This document shows positions 1-5,561 of a stretch of 5,561 bases of DNA, in pieces. Position 1 is the stretch's first letter. Every line of letters begins with the position of its first letter. The notes beneath the pieces were generated by a model. It saw only the letters and a list, made by a program, of their open reading frames with translations. It was not told the origin of the DNA and ran no database searches. This DNA is from JAXDBV01 sp034678415 (GTDB taxonomy: Bacteria; Bacteroidota; Bacteroidia; Bacteroidales; VadinHA17), in contig JAXDBV010000205.1 in assembly GCA_034678415.1 (NCBI GenBank), positions 1 through 5,561 of the forward strand, in the 5' to 3' direction. A program made the position numbers and the translations under genes.

Positions 1-545
1 AGTATATGAGGGCTGATATTATCAGATATCTCTTTCATGCTTCCGATCGCTTCCTCGATCAGGTCGTTCATATTGCGGATGATCTTCTCATCCTGCTCTC
101 CATGGGGATTTCTCTGCAGGGCGGTAAGCGACATCCTGACGGTGGAAAGGACAGGACCCAGCCCGTCGTGCAGATCCTTGGCAAAACGTCCGCGCTCACG
201 CTCCTCCGTCTGTATAATGGCATTCAACACCCGCATCTCCGACACTTTGCGTATACGCTCGGCTTCACTCAGCGATTTGAATATCTTCTTCACAAATATG
301 ATCCCGATGGTCACTGCCACAGAGGTGATGATCCCGATCCATATGCTCAGAGCGGTAAAATCCCTTGTATAGTTGGGGAAAATGTAGGGGAGCACCTCCA
401 GCAGCTGCCGTACCGCCATAAGGATAAGTGCAATGGAGATCAGGATCCATGATACGTTGTAACGGGTAACCTTGGTGAGGCTAATGGCAAGAAAAGCCGC
501 TACAAACTGCAGGATGAATGAAATGATCAGGCCGTAAAATGTCAT
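1..545 (-). CDS. Membrane-bound sensor histidine kinase (HisKA_3 type), N-terminal part only
   Basis: Reading the minus strand from the ATG at 545-543 gives 181 codons without a stop down to the left edge, so the C-terminal ATP-binding domain is outside the window. Three hydrophobic segments are visible, at about residues 3-22, 31-49 and 64-85, with only short loops between them and no extracellular sensor domain. A probable helical linker (about 86-115) leads into a HisKA_3 dimerisation and phosphotransfer domain: ERERGRFAKDLHDGLGPVL contains the phosphoacceptor His126 in the family pattern ER.R.A.DLHD.LG. The later stretch ISDNISPHIL also fits kinases of this group. The family autophosphorylates on this histidine and usually signals to a NarL/LuxR-type response regulator; the partner is not visible and may lie to the left. 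The stimulus is unknown. The family is clear; the start is supported by a hydrophobic helix beginning directly after the ATG and by a candidate promoter just upstream. Confidence 0.9.
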   Translation of the reverse strand, partial: MTFYGLIISFILQFVAAFLAISLTKVTRYNVSWILISIALILMAVRQLLEVLPYIFPNYTRDFTALSIWIGIITSVAVTIGIIFVKKIFKSLSEAERIRKVSEMRVLNAIIQTEERERGRFAKDLHDGLGPVLSTVRMSLTALQRNPHGEQDEKIIRNMNDLIEEAIGSMKEISDNISPHI

Positions 546-575
546 GATACAGTGTGTTTTCTAATGGTTCATCAA

Positions 576-583
576 CAAAGATA
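576..583 (-). promoter_or_regulatory. Candidate Bacteroidota -7 box for the kinase gene
   Basis: On the minus strand this reads TATCTTTG, an exact match to the Bacteroidota primary-sigma -7 consensus TAnnTTTG. It lies about 30 bases before the kinase ATG, which would leave a short leader of roughly 25 bases. A -33 element (TTTG or TTG) is not evident at the expected distance; GTTAC near 602-606 is the closest and is poor. The call therefore rests on one box and its position. Confidence 0.45.
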
Positions 584-653
584 AGTAAAAACAGCTTGCT
601 GTAACCCGCATTCGGTAACCGTGACACCAATTCTTGTCCTGTCATGGCATGTC

Positions 654-677
654 CCTCACAGCCTGAGAGGTTTTTTT
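654..677 (+). terminator. Terminator-like hairpin with T tract, no gene in front of it
   Basis: CCTC (654-657) pairs with GAGG (667-670). After one A-A mismatch, C659 pairs with G665, leaving a five-base loop (660-664). Seven T residues follow at 671-677. The T tract is on the plus strand only, so the element would stop rightward transcription. The stem is short, and no plus-strand coding region precedes it in the window, since the kinase is on the other strand. It may end a small RNA or a leader transcript, may block stray antisense transcription, or may be chance. Confidence 0.4.
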
Positions 678-699
678 CAGCGTTACTGTGTGCCGGCAG

Positions 700-768
700 G
701 TGTGAAAAGGAATTCTATTTTGCTGTTGCCTCGATTGCCAGTTAAGAATTAATCAGTATATTTCACAC
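700..768. repeat. Widely spaced 8-base inverted repeat around the sucD promoter
   Basis: GTGTGAAA at 700-707 and TTTCACAC at 761-768 are perfect reverse complements, 53 bases apart. The right arm overlaps the candidate -7 box of sucD and the left arm lies upstream of its -33 element. Two sites bracketing a promoter could bind a looping repressor, but an 8-base repeat in a region this size can arise by chance. Confidence 0.2.
735..764 (+). promoter_or_regulatory. Candidate Bacteroidota promoter of sucD
   Basis: TTG at 735-737 is followed, after 19 bases, by TATATTTC at 757-764. This matches the Bacteroidota -33/-7 arrangement (TTG, 19-20 bases, TAnnTTTG) except for the last base of the -7 box. 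Transcription would begin near 770, giving a leader of about 15 A-rich bases before the sucD ATG at 785. Such short leaders without Shine-Dalgarno sequence are usual in this phylum. Confidence 0.5.
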
Positions 769-784
769 TTTGATAACAACAAAA

Positions 785-1672
785 ATGAGCGTTCTGGTTA
801 ACAAGCTATCGAAGGTTATCATACAGGGATTTACCGGCGGTGAAGGCAGTTTTCATGCCTCGCAGATGATAGAATACGGCACCAACGTTGTCGGGGGAGT
901 AACACCAGGGAAAGGAGGTCAGACACACCTCGGACGGCCTGTGTTCAATACCGTGGAGGATGCGGTGAAAACCACCGGGGCCGACACATCGGTGATATTC
1001 GTCCCTCCTGTATATGCTGCCGACTCCATTTGCGAGGCTGCCGATGCCGGCATCCGGGTGATCGTGACCATCACCGAGGGAATCCCTACATCTGACATGA
1101 TGAAGGTTAAAGCATACCTAAAGGAAAAACACGGGGTGAGACTTATCGGGCCGAACTGCCCGGGAGTGATCTCCCCCGGGGAAGCCAAGGTGGGCATCAT
1201 GCCCGGTTTTATACATACGCCGGGAACCATCGGTATCGTAAGCCGCTCAGGAACCCTTACCTACGAGGCGGTTGACCAGGTGACCAGGTCAGGACTGGGG
1301 CAGTCAACGTGCATCGGCATCGGGGGAGATCCCATCATCGGTACTACCACCCTCGAAGCTGTCATGCTGCTGATGGATGATCCGGGAACGGAAGGAATTA
1401 TAATGATTGGTGAAATCGGCGGAAGCATGGAAAGCGATGCAGCATACTGGATCAGGGATCATGGTACAAAACCGGTGGTGGGATTCATTGCCGGGCAGAC
1501 CGCTCCCAAGGGAAGAAGAATGGGCCATGCCGGGGCAATCATCGGAGGAAAAGACGACACCGCCGCAGCAAAAATGCAGATCATGAAGGAATGCGGGATT
1601 CATGTGGTGGAATCACCCGCCGATATCGGTATGACCATAGACAAGGTGATGAAGAATGCAAAGAAACAGTAA
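785..1672 (+). CDS. sucD: Succinyl-CoA synthetase (succinate-CoA ligase) alpha subunit
   Basis: The product of 295 residues is close to the usual SucD length and shows the family along its whole course. It forms the TCA-cycle ligase with the beta subunit SucC, interconverting succinyl-CoA and succinate with nucleotide triphosphate formation in the cytoplasm. Visible landmarks are the N-terminal CoA-binding Rossmann region with GFTGGEG (15-21) and VGGVTPGKGG, GPNCPG (122-127), IVSRSGTLTYE, GIGGDPIIGTT, the GEIGG segment with Glu210, and GRRMGHAGAIIGG with the phosphorylated His248, equivalent to E. coli His246. The reading frame extends back to a TTG at 770, but the ATG at 785 gives MSVLVNK, which matches the usual SucD start, and follows the predicted transcription start. 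sucC is not adjacent. A terminator four bases after the stop suggests a single-gene transcript. Confidence 0.97.
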   Translation: MSVLVNKLSKVIIQGFTGGEGSFHASQMIEYGTNVVGGVTPGKGGQTHLGRPVFNTVEDAVKTTGADTSVIFVPPVYAADSICEAADAGIRVIVTITEGIPTSDMMKVKAYLKEKHGVRLIGPNCPGVISPGEAKVGIMPGFIHTPGTIGIVSRSGTLTYEAVDQVTRSGLGQSTCIGIGGDPIIGTTTLEAVMLLMDDPGTEGIIMIGEIGGSMESDAAYWIRDHGTKPVVGFIAGQTAPKGRRMGHAGAIIGGKDDTAAAKMQIMKECGIHVVESPADIGMTIDKVMKNAKKQ

Positions 1673-1676
1673 CACT

Positions 1677-1704
1677 CCACTCGAGGTGGCTCGATGTGGT
1701 TTTT
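1677..1704 (+). terminator. Intrinsic terminator after sucD
   Basis: CCAC (1677-1680) pairs with GTGG (1696-1699), and TCGAG (1681-1685) pairs with CTCGA (1690-1694). This makes a nine-pair stem with one bulged T at 1695 and a four-base GTGG loop (1686-1689). Five T residues follow at 1700-1704. It begins four bases after the sucD stop and is in the right orientation to end sucD transcription. The same bases can be read as an imperfect tandem 10-base repeat (1680-1689 and 1690-1699), but the hairpin explains them better. Confidence 0.75.
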
Positions 1705-1788
1705 GTGAAATTCATCCGACATTCGTGAACGAGAACAGATTATTTACAGAATTGATGTGTTTTATGCCATATTTAAAATAAGAGCATT

Positions 1789-2535
1789 ATGAAACTTCTG
1801 GAAGGAAAGACAGCCCTGATAACAGGAGCTGCAAGAGGAATCGGCAGGGCTATCGCCCTGACATTTGCCCGTGAAGGCGCGGCCATCGCTTTTACCGATA
1901 TCGCGGAAAACGACGATTTCAGGAAAACATGGCAGGATATTGAAGCGCAGGGAGTTAACATAAAGGGATATGTCTCTGATGCCAGTAAGATGGACCAAAC
2001 AGAAGCGATTGTCAAAAAAATCATGGGAGACTTCGGGAAAGTTGATGTACTGGTCAATAATGCAGGAATTACCCGCGACACTTTGCTGATGCGAATGACC
2101 GAAGAACAATGGGACATGGTCATTAATGTCAATCTCAAATCGGTGTTCAATTTTACCCGATGTGTGCTGCTTCACATGCTGAAACAAAAATCGGGTTCCA
2201 TCATCAACATGAGTTCGGTGGTAGGGGTGAGCGGTAATGCAGGCCAGTCAAATTATGCCGCCTCAAAAGCCGGTATTATTGGATTCACCAAGGCAATAGC
2301 CCGGGAGGCAGGCTCAAGAAATATCCGCTGTAATGCCATTGCTCCCGGTTTTATCCTTACCGATATGACCGCTCAGCTCCCTGAAGAAGTGAAAAAAACA
2401 TGGATGGAACAGATACCCCTCAAAAGGGGAGGAACAGTGGAAGATGTGGCCAATGCTGCATTGTTCCTGGCTTCCGACCTGTCATCATACATCAGCGGAC
2501 AGGTGATCAGCGTATGCGGAGCCCTGAAAACATGA
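1789..2535 (+). CDS. fabG: 3-oxoacyl-ACP reductase, classical short-chain dehydrogenase
   Basis: The 248-residue length is typical of FabG, which reduces 3-oxoacyl-ACP to 3-hydroxyacyl-ACP with NADPH in the fatty acid elongation cycle. The Rossmann cofactor motif is TGAARGIG (12-19), with Arg16 consistent with NADPH preference. NNAG is at 90-93, followed by the ITRD typical of FabG. The catalytic tetrad is complete: Asn115, Ser143, Tyr156 and Lys160, the last two in YAASK. The C-terminus, YISGQVISVCGALKT, has CGALKT where many FabG proteins have a DGG-type ending, a small divergence near the subunit interface. The ATG at 1789 gives MKLLEGKTALITG, a normal family start. The upstream gap from the sucD terminator (1705-1788) is AT-rich but shows no convincing promoter match. 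No terminator is seen before the lipoprotein genes, so cotranscription with them is possible. Another SDR reductase role cannot be fully excluded. Confidence 0.9.
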   Translation: MKLLEGKTALITGAARGIGRAIALTFAREGAAIAFTDIAENDDFRKTWQDIEAQGVNIKGYVSDASKMDQTEAIVKKIMGDFGKVDVLVNNAGITRDTLLMRMTEEQWDMVINVNLKSVFNFTRCVLLHMLKQKSGSIINMSSVVGVSGNAGQSNYAASKAGIIGFTKAIAREAGSRNIRCNAIAPGFILTDMTAQLPEEVKKTWMEQIPLKRGGTVEDVANAALFLASDLSSYISGQVISVCGALKT

Positions 2536-2592
2536 TCCGGGAAAATATGTTCTTGTTACAACCAAATTCCTGTTTTAAATAATATACCTGTC

Positions 2593-3585
2593 ATGAAAAC
2601 CACACATGCATCAATCACGGCACTGTTAATGCTTTACATGGTTTTTTTTGCTTCCTGCAAAACCAGTGAAACCCTCATTGATGTAATGAGGGCTGCTGAG
2701 ATCAATATCCCCCAGGAAATTAAGACACTGGCGGTGATCAACCGCAGTCTTCCCGCGAAGGAGGAGGAAGTAACGAACGTGGTGGAAGGGATCATCACGG
2801 GCGAACTGATACTCAATGACCGTTTCGGTTCCGAGCAATGCATCACCGGACTTGCCAATGCCATGTCGAACTCACCCCGCTTCAGTAAGGTGGTGATCCC
2901 AGATGTCAAACTGAAAGGCACGGGAACAACAAAATTTCCACCGTTGCTCGACTGGGCCAATGTAGGGGAGATTTGCAGTTCCAGTGGCACGGATGCCCTC
3001 ATTGCGCTCGAAACATTCGACTCAAACGTGGAAGGACGGCTGGTGGCACTCCTGGTAAAACAACAAAATCCAAACCTGAGAATAAAGGTGGAAACGGGAT
3101 GGAGGGTGTATGATCCGTCAGGACAACGGCTGATCGATGAAAATGTATTCGTGGATTACATGGACTGGAACCGGCCCATCACGGATGCACCGGCCAGGCA
3201 GAGAGTAGTGGAGGAAGCAGGGTACTTCGCGGGAACAAGATATGCCGGAAGAATTTCTCCCCTGTGGATTCCCGTCAAAAGAATGTATTTCAAAAAAGGG
3301 AATAACGATTTTAAAATTGCCCACCGGCTGGTTCAACAGGGACTATTCAACGAGGCCGGCGATATATGGTCAAAATATATCGAGACGGCTGACAAGAAGA
3401 TCGCAGGATATGCCTGTTACAACATGGGACTCGTGTATGAGGTGAACGGGAACCTTGAAGAAGCCCTCAACTGGGTGAAAAAATCATTGATCACCTATGG
3501 CAACAGGAAGGCAGGAAATTACATCGGTGTGCTCAATTACAGGATTTCTGAAAGGGAAAGGCTCAATGAACAACTGAAGGAATAA
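2593..3585 (+). CDS. Lipoprotein with TPR-like C-terminus, DUF6340-like, paralogue 1 of 3
   Basis: The 330-residue product has a signal peptide ending in the lipobox FASC, with Cys22 as the predicted lipidated residue, so it should be anchored in the cell envelope. The mature N-terminus has INIPQEIKTLAVINRS (about 37-52). The centre has TDALIALETF (133-142) and ETGWRVYDPSGQRLIDE (167-183), probably beta strands. Then follows VEEAGYFAGTRYAGRISPLW (206-225). From about 242 the protein is helical with TPR-like spacing: FNEAGDIWSKYIE (252-264), then AGYACYNMGLVYEVNGNLEEA (two overlapping pieces of 271-291). From memory this resembles the Bacteroidota family DUF6340; no function is known to me. 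No acidic run follows Cys22, so there is no clear surface-export signal. It starts 57 bases after fabG and is the first of three related genes. The function is unassigned. Confidence 0.85.
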   Translation: MKTTHASITALLMLYMVFFASCKTSETLIDVMRAAEINIPQEIKTLAVINRSLPAKEEEVTNVVEGIITGELILNDRFGSEQCITGLANAMSNSPRFSKVVIPDVKLKGTGTTKFPPLLDWANVGEICSSSGTDALIALETFDSNVEGRLVALLVKQQNPNLRIKVETGWRVYDPSGQRLIDENVFVDYMDWNRPITDAPARQRVVEEAGYFAGTRYAGRISPLWIPVKRMYFKKGNNDFKIAHRLVQQGLFNEAGDIWSKYIETADKKIAGYACYNMGLVYEVNGNLEEALNWVKKSLITYGNRKAGNYIGVLNYRISERERLNEQLKE

Positions 3586-3614
3586 AAGAAGTTACTGATA
3601 CGGTATTTCAACAG

Positions 3615-4664
3615 ATGCCCTCGTTTAAACCATATATGTTCCTGGCTGTCAGCCTGACGCTGTGCGCTGGCTGTTCTGTAACCAGAATGACGGTGGATGT
3701 ATACAAACCCCCTGTGGTAAGCATGCCCGATTCAATAGAACAGATTGGTATTCTGAATGTTGCCATGGGCAAGATGAACCAGGACATCAATAGTATGGTG
3801 GAAGACCTCACGAGAGGAACCGGTAGTTATACTTACTATCTCAGCGCACAAAGAGCTGTCCAGGGAGCCCTTGAATACCTCGAATATTCCGAGGAATTCC
3901 GGTCAGTCCTTCCCGTGAAAGTGGAATCGATCACTGCCGACAACCGTCAGATGCCCGAACCCCTGGACTGGGATTTTGTTGAACGGCTCTGCACTGACAA
4001 CAACCTGGATGCCCTCATCACGATCGAATCCATCGCCACAACCAACAGGACCGGAGTAGAGATGTTCAGACAGAAAAAACAGGAAGAGAAGAACAAGGTA
4101 TGGACCAACAGGATCCTTTACAACACGGAAATCACCCGAAGGTATGTCGCATCACTGACAGTGGTCATATGGTCGGGCTGGCGTGTATACCTGCCCTCGG
4201 AACGGAACATCATTGACGAATACTTCTTTTCCGATTCAGTGCTGTATGAGATGGATGGTTATACCGAGGAAGAAGCCCTGGAAAAACTGCCCGGTCGTGG
4301 AGCAGCTGTTGAGGAAACCGGTTTCTTTATCGGCGAACAGTATGCCGCACGGATCGTGCCGGGCTGGTCTACCGTGCAGCGTACGTTCTACAGACCGTTG
4401 CATTCCTTGTTTAACGGCACTACGAAACACCTCCGCATGAGAAGATGGGGGGCACTGTTGGAAGAATGGGAATCCCTGAAGGATAACCCTGACCCCGGGA
4501 TCAGCGGTATGGCTTGTCACAACCTCGCCGTTTTAAAAGAGATGCAGGGTGATTATCCGGAAGCTGTAAACTATATTAATATTGCTGCGCAACGAATTAA
4601 TCGCACAGTTACACGTAGGTATAAAACAGTCCTTGAAAACCGGAAACACGAGTTTGTGAAATAA
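3615..4664 (+). CDS. Lipoprotein with TPR-like C-terminus, DUF6340-like, paralogue 2 of 3
   Basis: This 349-residue protein begins 29 bases after its paralogue. The signal peptide ends in the lipobox CAGC with predicted lipidated Cys20. It shares the family landmarks: PPVVSMPDSIEQIGILN near the mature N-terminus, LDALITIESI (131-140), SGWRVYLPS (187-195), VEETGFFIGEQYAARIVPGW (232-251), and a TPR-like helical segment around 299-325 with ACHNLAVLKEMQGDYPEAV. It differs by a long charged stretch at about 144-176, rich in Lys, Gln, Glu and Arg, between the two central strands, where the first paralogue has a shorter loop. An internal ATG at 3636 would give a shorter signal peptide; 3615 is preferred because it supplies a more complete signal with a Lys at residue 5. 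The function is unknown; an envelope location is inferred from the lipobox. Confidence 0.83.
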   Translation: MPSFKPYMFLAVSLTLCAGCSVTRMTVDVYKPPVVSMPDSIEQIGILNVAMGKMNQDINSMVEDLTRGTGSYTYYLSAQRAVQGALEYLEYSEEFRSVLPVKVESITADNRQMPEPLDWDFVERLCTDNNLDALITIESIATTNRTGVEMFRQKKQEEKNKVWTNRILYNTEITRRYVASLTVVIWSGWRVYLPSERNIIDEYFFSDSVLYEMDGYTEEEALEKLPGRGAAVEETGFFIGEQYAARIVPGWSTVQRTFYRPLHSLFNGTTKHLRMRRWGALLEEWESLKDNPDPGISGMACHNLAVLKEMQGDYPEAVNYINIAAQRINRTVTRRYKTVLENRKHEFVK

Positions 4665-4671
4665 TCAATCC

Positions 4672-5561
4672 ATGCAGATTCCGCGGATGAGGTTGCTATT
4701 GTTGCTTGTCGTGTCAGCCTGTACTGCCTGTGCTTCCATACAGTCACTCACCATTGAGGTATTGCAGCCGCCGGAGAGAGATCTTTCCATACCTCCGGAA
4801 AACGTCCTCGTGGTAAACCGGTGTCTCAGGAATGATGATGATAACCGCCTCACCCTCCTTGAGGAGGATGAGGTGTATACCGGTAATTCCGTATCCCGCG
4901 AATGCGTGGCTGGCCTTTTACAGGCAATGGCCGCCTCTCCCGCAAACAACATTGACTCTCTCATGGTTCCCGTGCATGAAATTACTTCTGACATGCATGG
5001 TAAAATACAGGAGCCGCTGCAAAAATACATGATCGATTCTCTTGGCAGAAACTACGGAAAAGATCAAATCATCGTCCTTGAGTTCGTTGGGGTAGGTATA
5101 TATCATGAATACGAACTGCTTTCACAATATGATCCGTTAAGCAATGAGACCTATTATTATTATGATATCGTGTCGGTAAATTATTGTCCGTCCGGATACA
5201 TACGCATCTATAGCCTGGCCGATTCGTTGGTAAGAGCTGAGTTCAGCAGTACAGATACCCTTGGCTGGTCTGACCGGCCACAGGAGAACAAAGAAATGGT
5301 GGAAGAGGCAGCATACTGGTGCGGGTACTACCTGGCCAACCGGTTCATGCCCCAATGGATGGAGGTTGACCGAGTCTACTATGCATCGGGGAAGAAAGGA
5401 TTCCGGGTTGCACACCTTCTTGCACAACAGGATGAGTGGCTTGAAGCTGCCAGGTACTGGAATATACTCAGCAACCACCGGAACAAAACCGTTGCCTCAC
5501 GCGCGTGCTTCAACCTGGCCCTGACCAGCGAGATTAACGATGATATACCATTCGCCATCAT
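4672..5561 (+). CDS. Lipoprotein with TPR-like C-terminus, DUF6340-like, paralogue 3 of 3, cut by right edge
   Basis: The frame is open from the ATG at 4672 to the window end (296 codons), so the C-terminus is missing. It begins 7 bases after the stop of the second paralogue, so translation is probably coupled. The signal peptide is short and leucine-rich; VSAC with Cys17 is the best lipobox, with Cys20 (CTAC) a weaker alternative. A second ATG at 4687 (Met6) could also be the start. Family landmarks are TIEVLQPPERDLSIPPENV, LVVNR, QIIVLEFVGVG (133-143), SGYIRIYSLAD (174-184), VEEAAYWCGYYLANRFMPQW (210-229), and a TPR-like part from about 246 with WLEAARYWNILSNH and SRACFNLALTSEIND. The loop between the central strands is tyrosine-rich (YYYY at 161-164) and unlike the loops of the other two. 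It is the most diverged copy in the middle. No function is assigned. Confidence 0.8.
   Translation, partial: MQIPRMRLLLLLVVSACTACASIQSLTIEVLQPPERDLSIPPENVLVVNRCLRNDDDNRLTLLEEDEVYTGNSVSRECVAGLLQAMAASPANNIDSLMVPVHEITSDMHGKIQEPLQKYMIDSLGRNYGKDQIIVLEFVGVGIYHEYELLSQYDPLSNETYYYYDIVSVNYCPSGYIRIYSLADSLVRAEFSSTDTLGWSDRPQENKEMVEEAAYWCGYYLANRFMPQWMEVDRVYYASGKKGFRVAHLLAQQDEWLEAARYWNILSNHRNKTVASRACFNLALTSEINDDIPFAI

Noticed and set aside
6..452. Open plus-strand frame of 148 codons and an overlapping one at 37-372
   Set aside because: They lie over the minus-strand kinase, whose frame shows clear transmembrane segments and a HisKA_3 motif with the phosphoacceptor His. The plus-strand products have no recognisable features.
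603..620. Repeated GTAACC within 546-680
   Set aside because: Only two short copies with uneven context; similar bases also occur inside the kinase gene, so there is no basis for calling an operator.
770..784. TTG at 770 as the start of sucD, adding five residues
   Set aside because: The ATG at 785 gives the standard SucD N-terminus, and the candidate promoter predicts transcription beginning near 770, leaving no leader for the TTG.
1680..1699. Imperfect tandem 10-base repeat (CTCGAGGTGG and CTCGATGTGG)
   Set aside because: It is better explained as the two halves of the terminator hairpin after sucD; only two copies exist.
1762..2187. Two open minus-strand frames within fabG
   Set aside because: The plus strand encodes a complete short-chain dehydrogenase with all catalytic residues; the minus-strand frames are unrecognisable shadows.
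5137..5478. Open minus-strand frame of 113 codons across the third lipoprotein gene
   Set aside because: It opposes a plus-strand frame that aligns with two paralogues over its full visible length; it is a shadow.
1..5561. tRNA, rRNA, CRISPR array, insertion sequence or prophage
   Set aside because: No clover-leaf candidates, no regularly spaced repeats, no transposase or phage-like proteins, and no terminal inverted repeats were seen on reading both strands by eye.

Overview
The window looks like chromosomal DNA of a member of the Bacteroidota, probably an anaerobic or environmental Bacteroidales-like lineage. Four things point there: no gene start has a clear Shine-Dalgarno sequence; two candidate promoters resemble the Bacteroidota form (TTG, about 19 bases, TAnnTTTG); the truncated sensor kinase is of the HisKA_3 type with a short multi-helix membrane part; and three tandem lipoproteins resemble a Bacteroidota family of unknown function (DUF6340-like, recalled from memory and not searched). 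Base composition looks balanced and fairly even, with no sign of an insertion sequence, prophage, CRISPR array, tRNA or rRNA.

Layout. Positions 1-545 (minus strand) hold the N-terminal 181 codons of a membrane-bound histidine kinase that runs off the left edge; no simple start-to-stop ORF shows it because its stop lies outside the window. A 239-base divergent intergenic region (546-784) follows. It holds a candidate kinase promoter on the minus strand, a terminator-like hairpin on the plus strand with no gene in front of it, and a candidate promoter for the next gene. sucD (succinyl-CoA synthetase alpha subunit, 785-1672) follows without sucC beside it and is closed by a good intrinsic terminator (1677-1704), so it is probably transcribed alone. 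fabG (3-oxoacyl-ACP reductase, 1789-2535) is next. After a 57-base gap come three consecutive lipoprotein genes (2593-3585, 3615-4664 and 4672 to beyond the right edge), spaced 29 and 7 bases apart.

How the genes relate. sucD (TCA cycle) and fabG (fatty acid elongation) are housekeeping enzymes with no obvious mechanistic link to the lipoproteins. The lipoproteins are diverged paralogues with one shared plan: signal peptide with lipobox, an alpha/beta-like domain opening with a 'Pro-rich then aliphatic strand ending in N(R)' motif, a central aromatic strand such as GWRVY, a conserved VEE(A/T)...P.W block, and a C-terminal TPR-like helical part. Their tight spacing suggests one transcription unit and perhaps a multi-subunit envelope assembly. 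They are the least understood and most interesting part of the window; their function cannot be read from the sequence.
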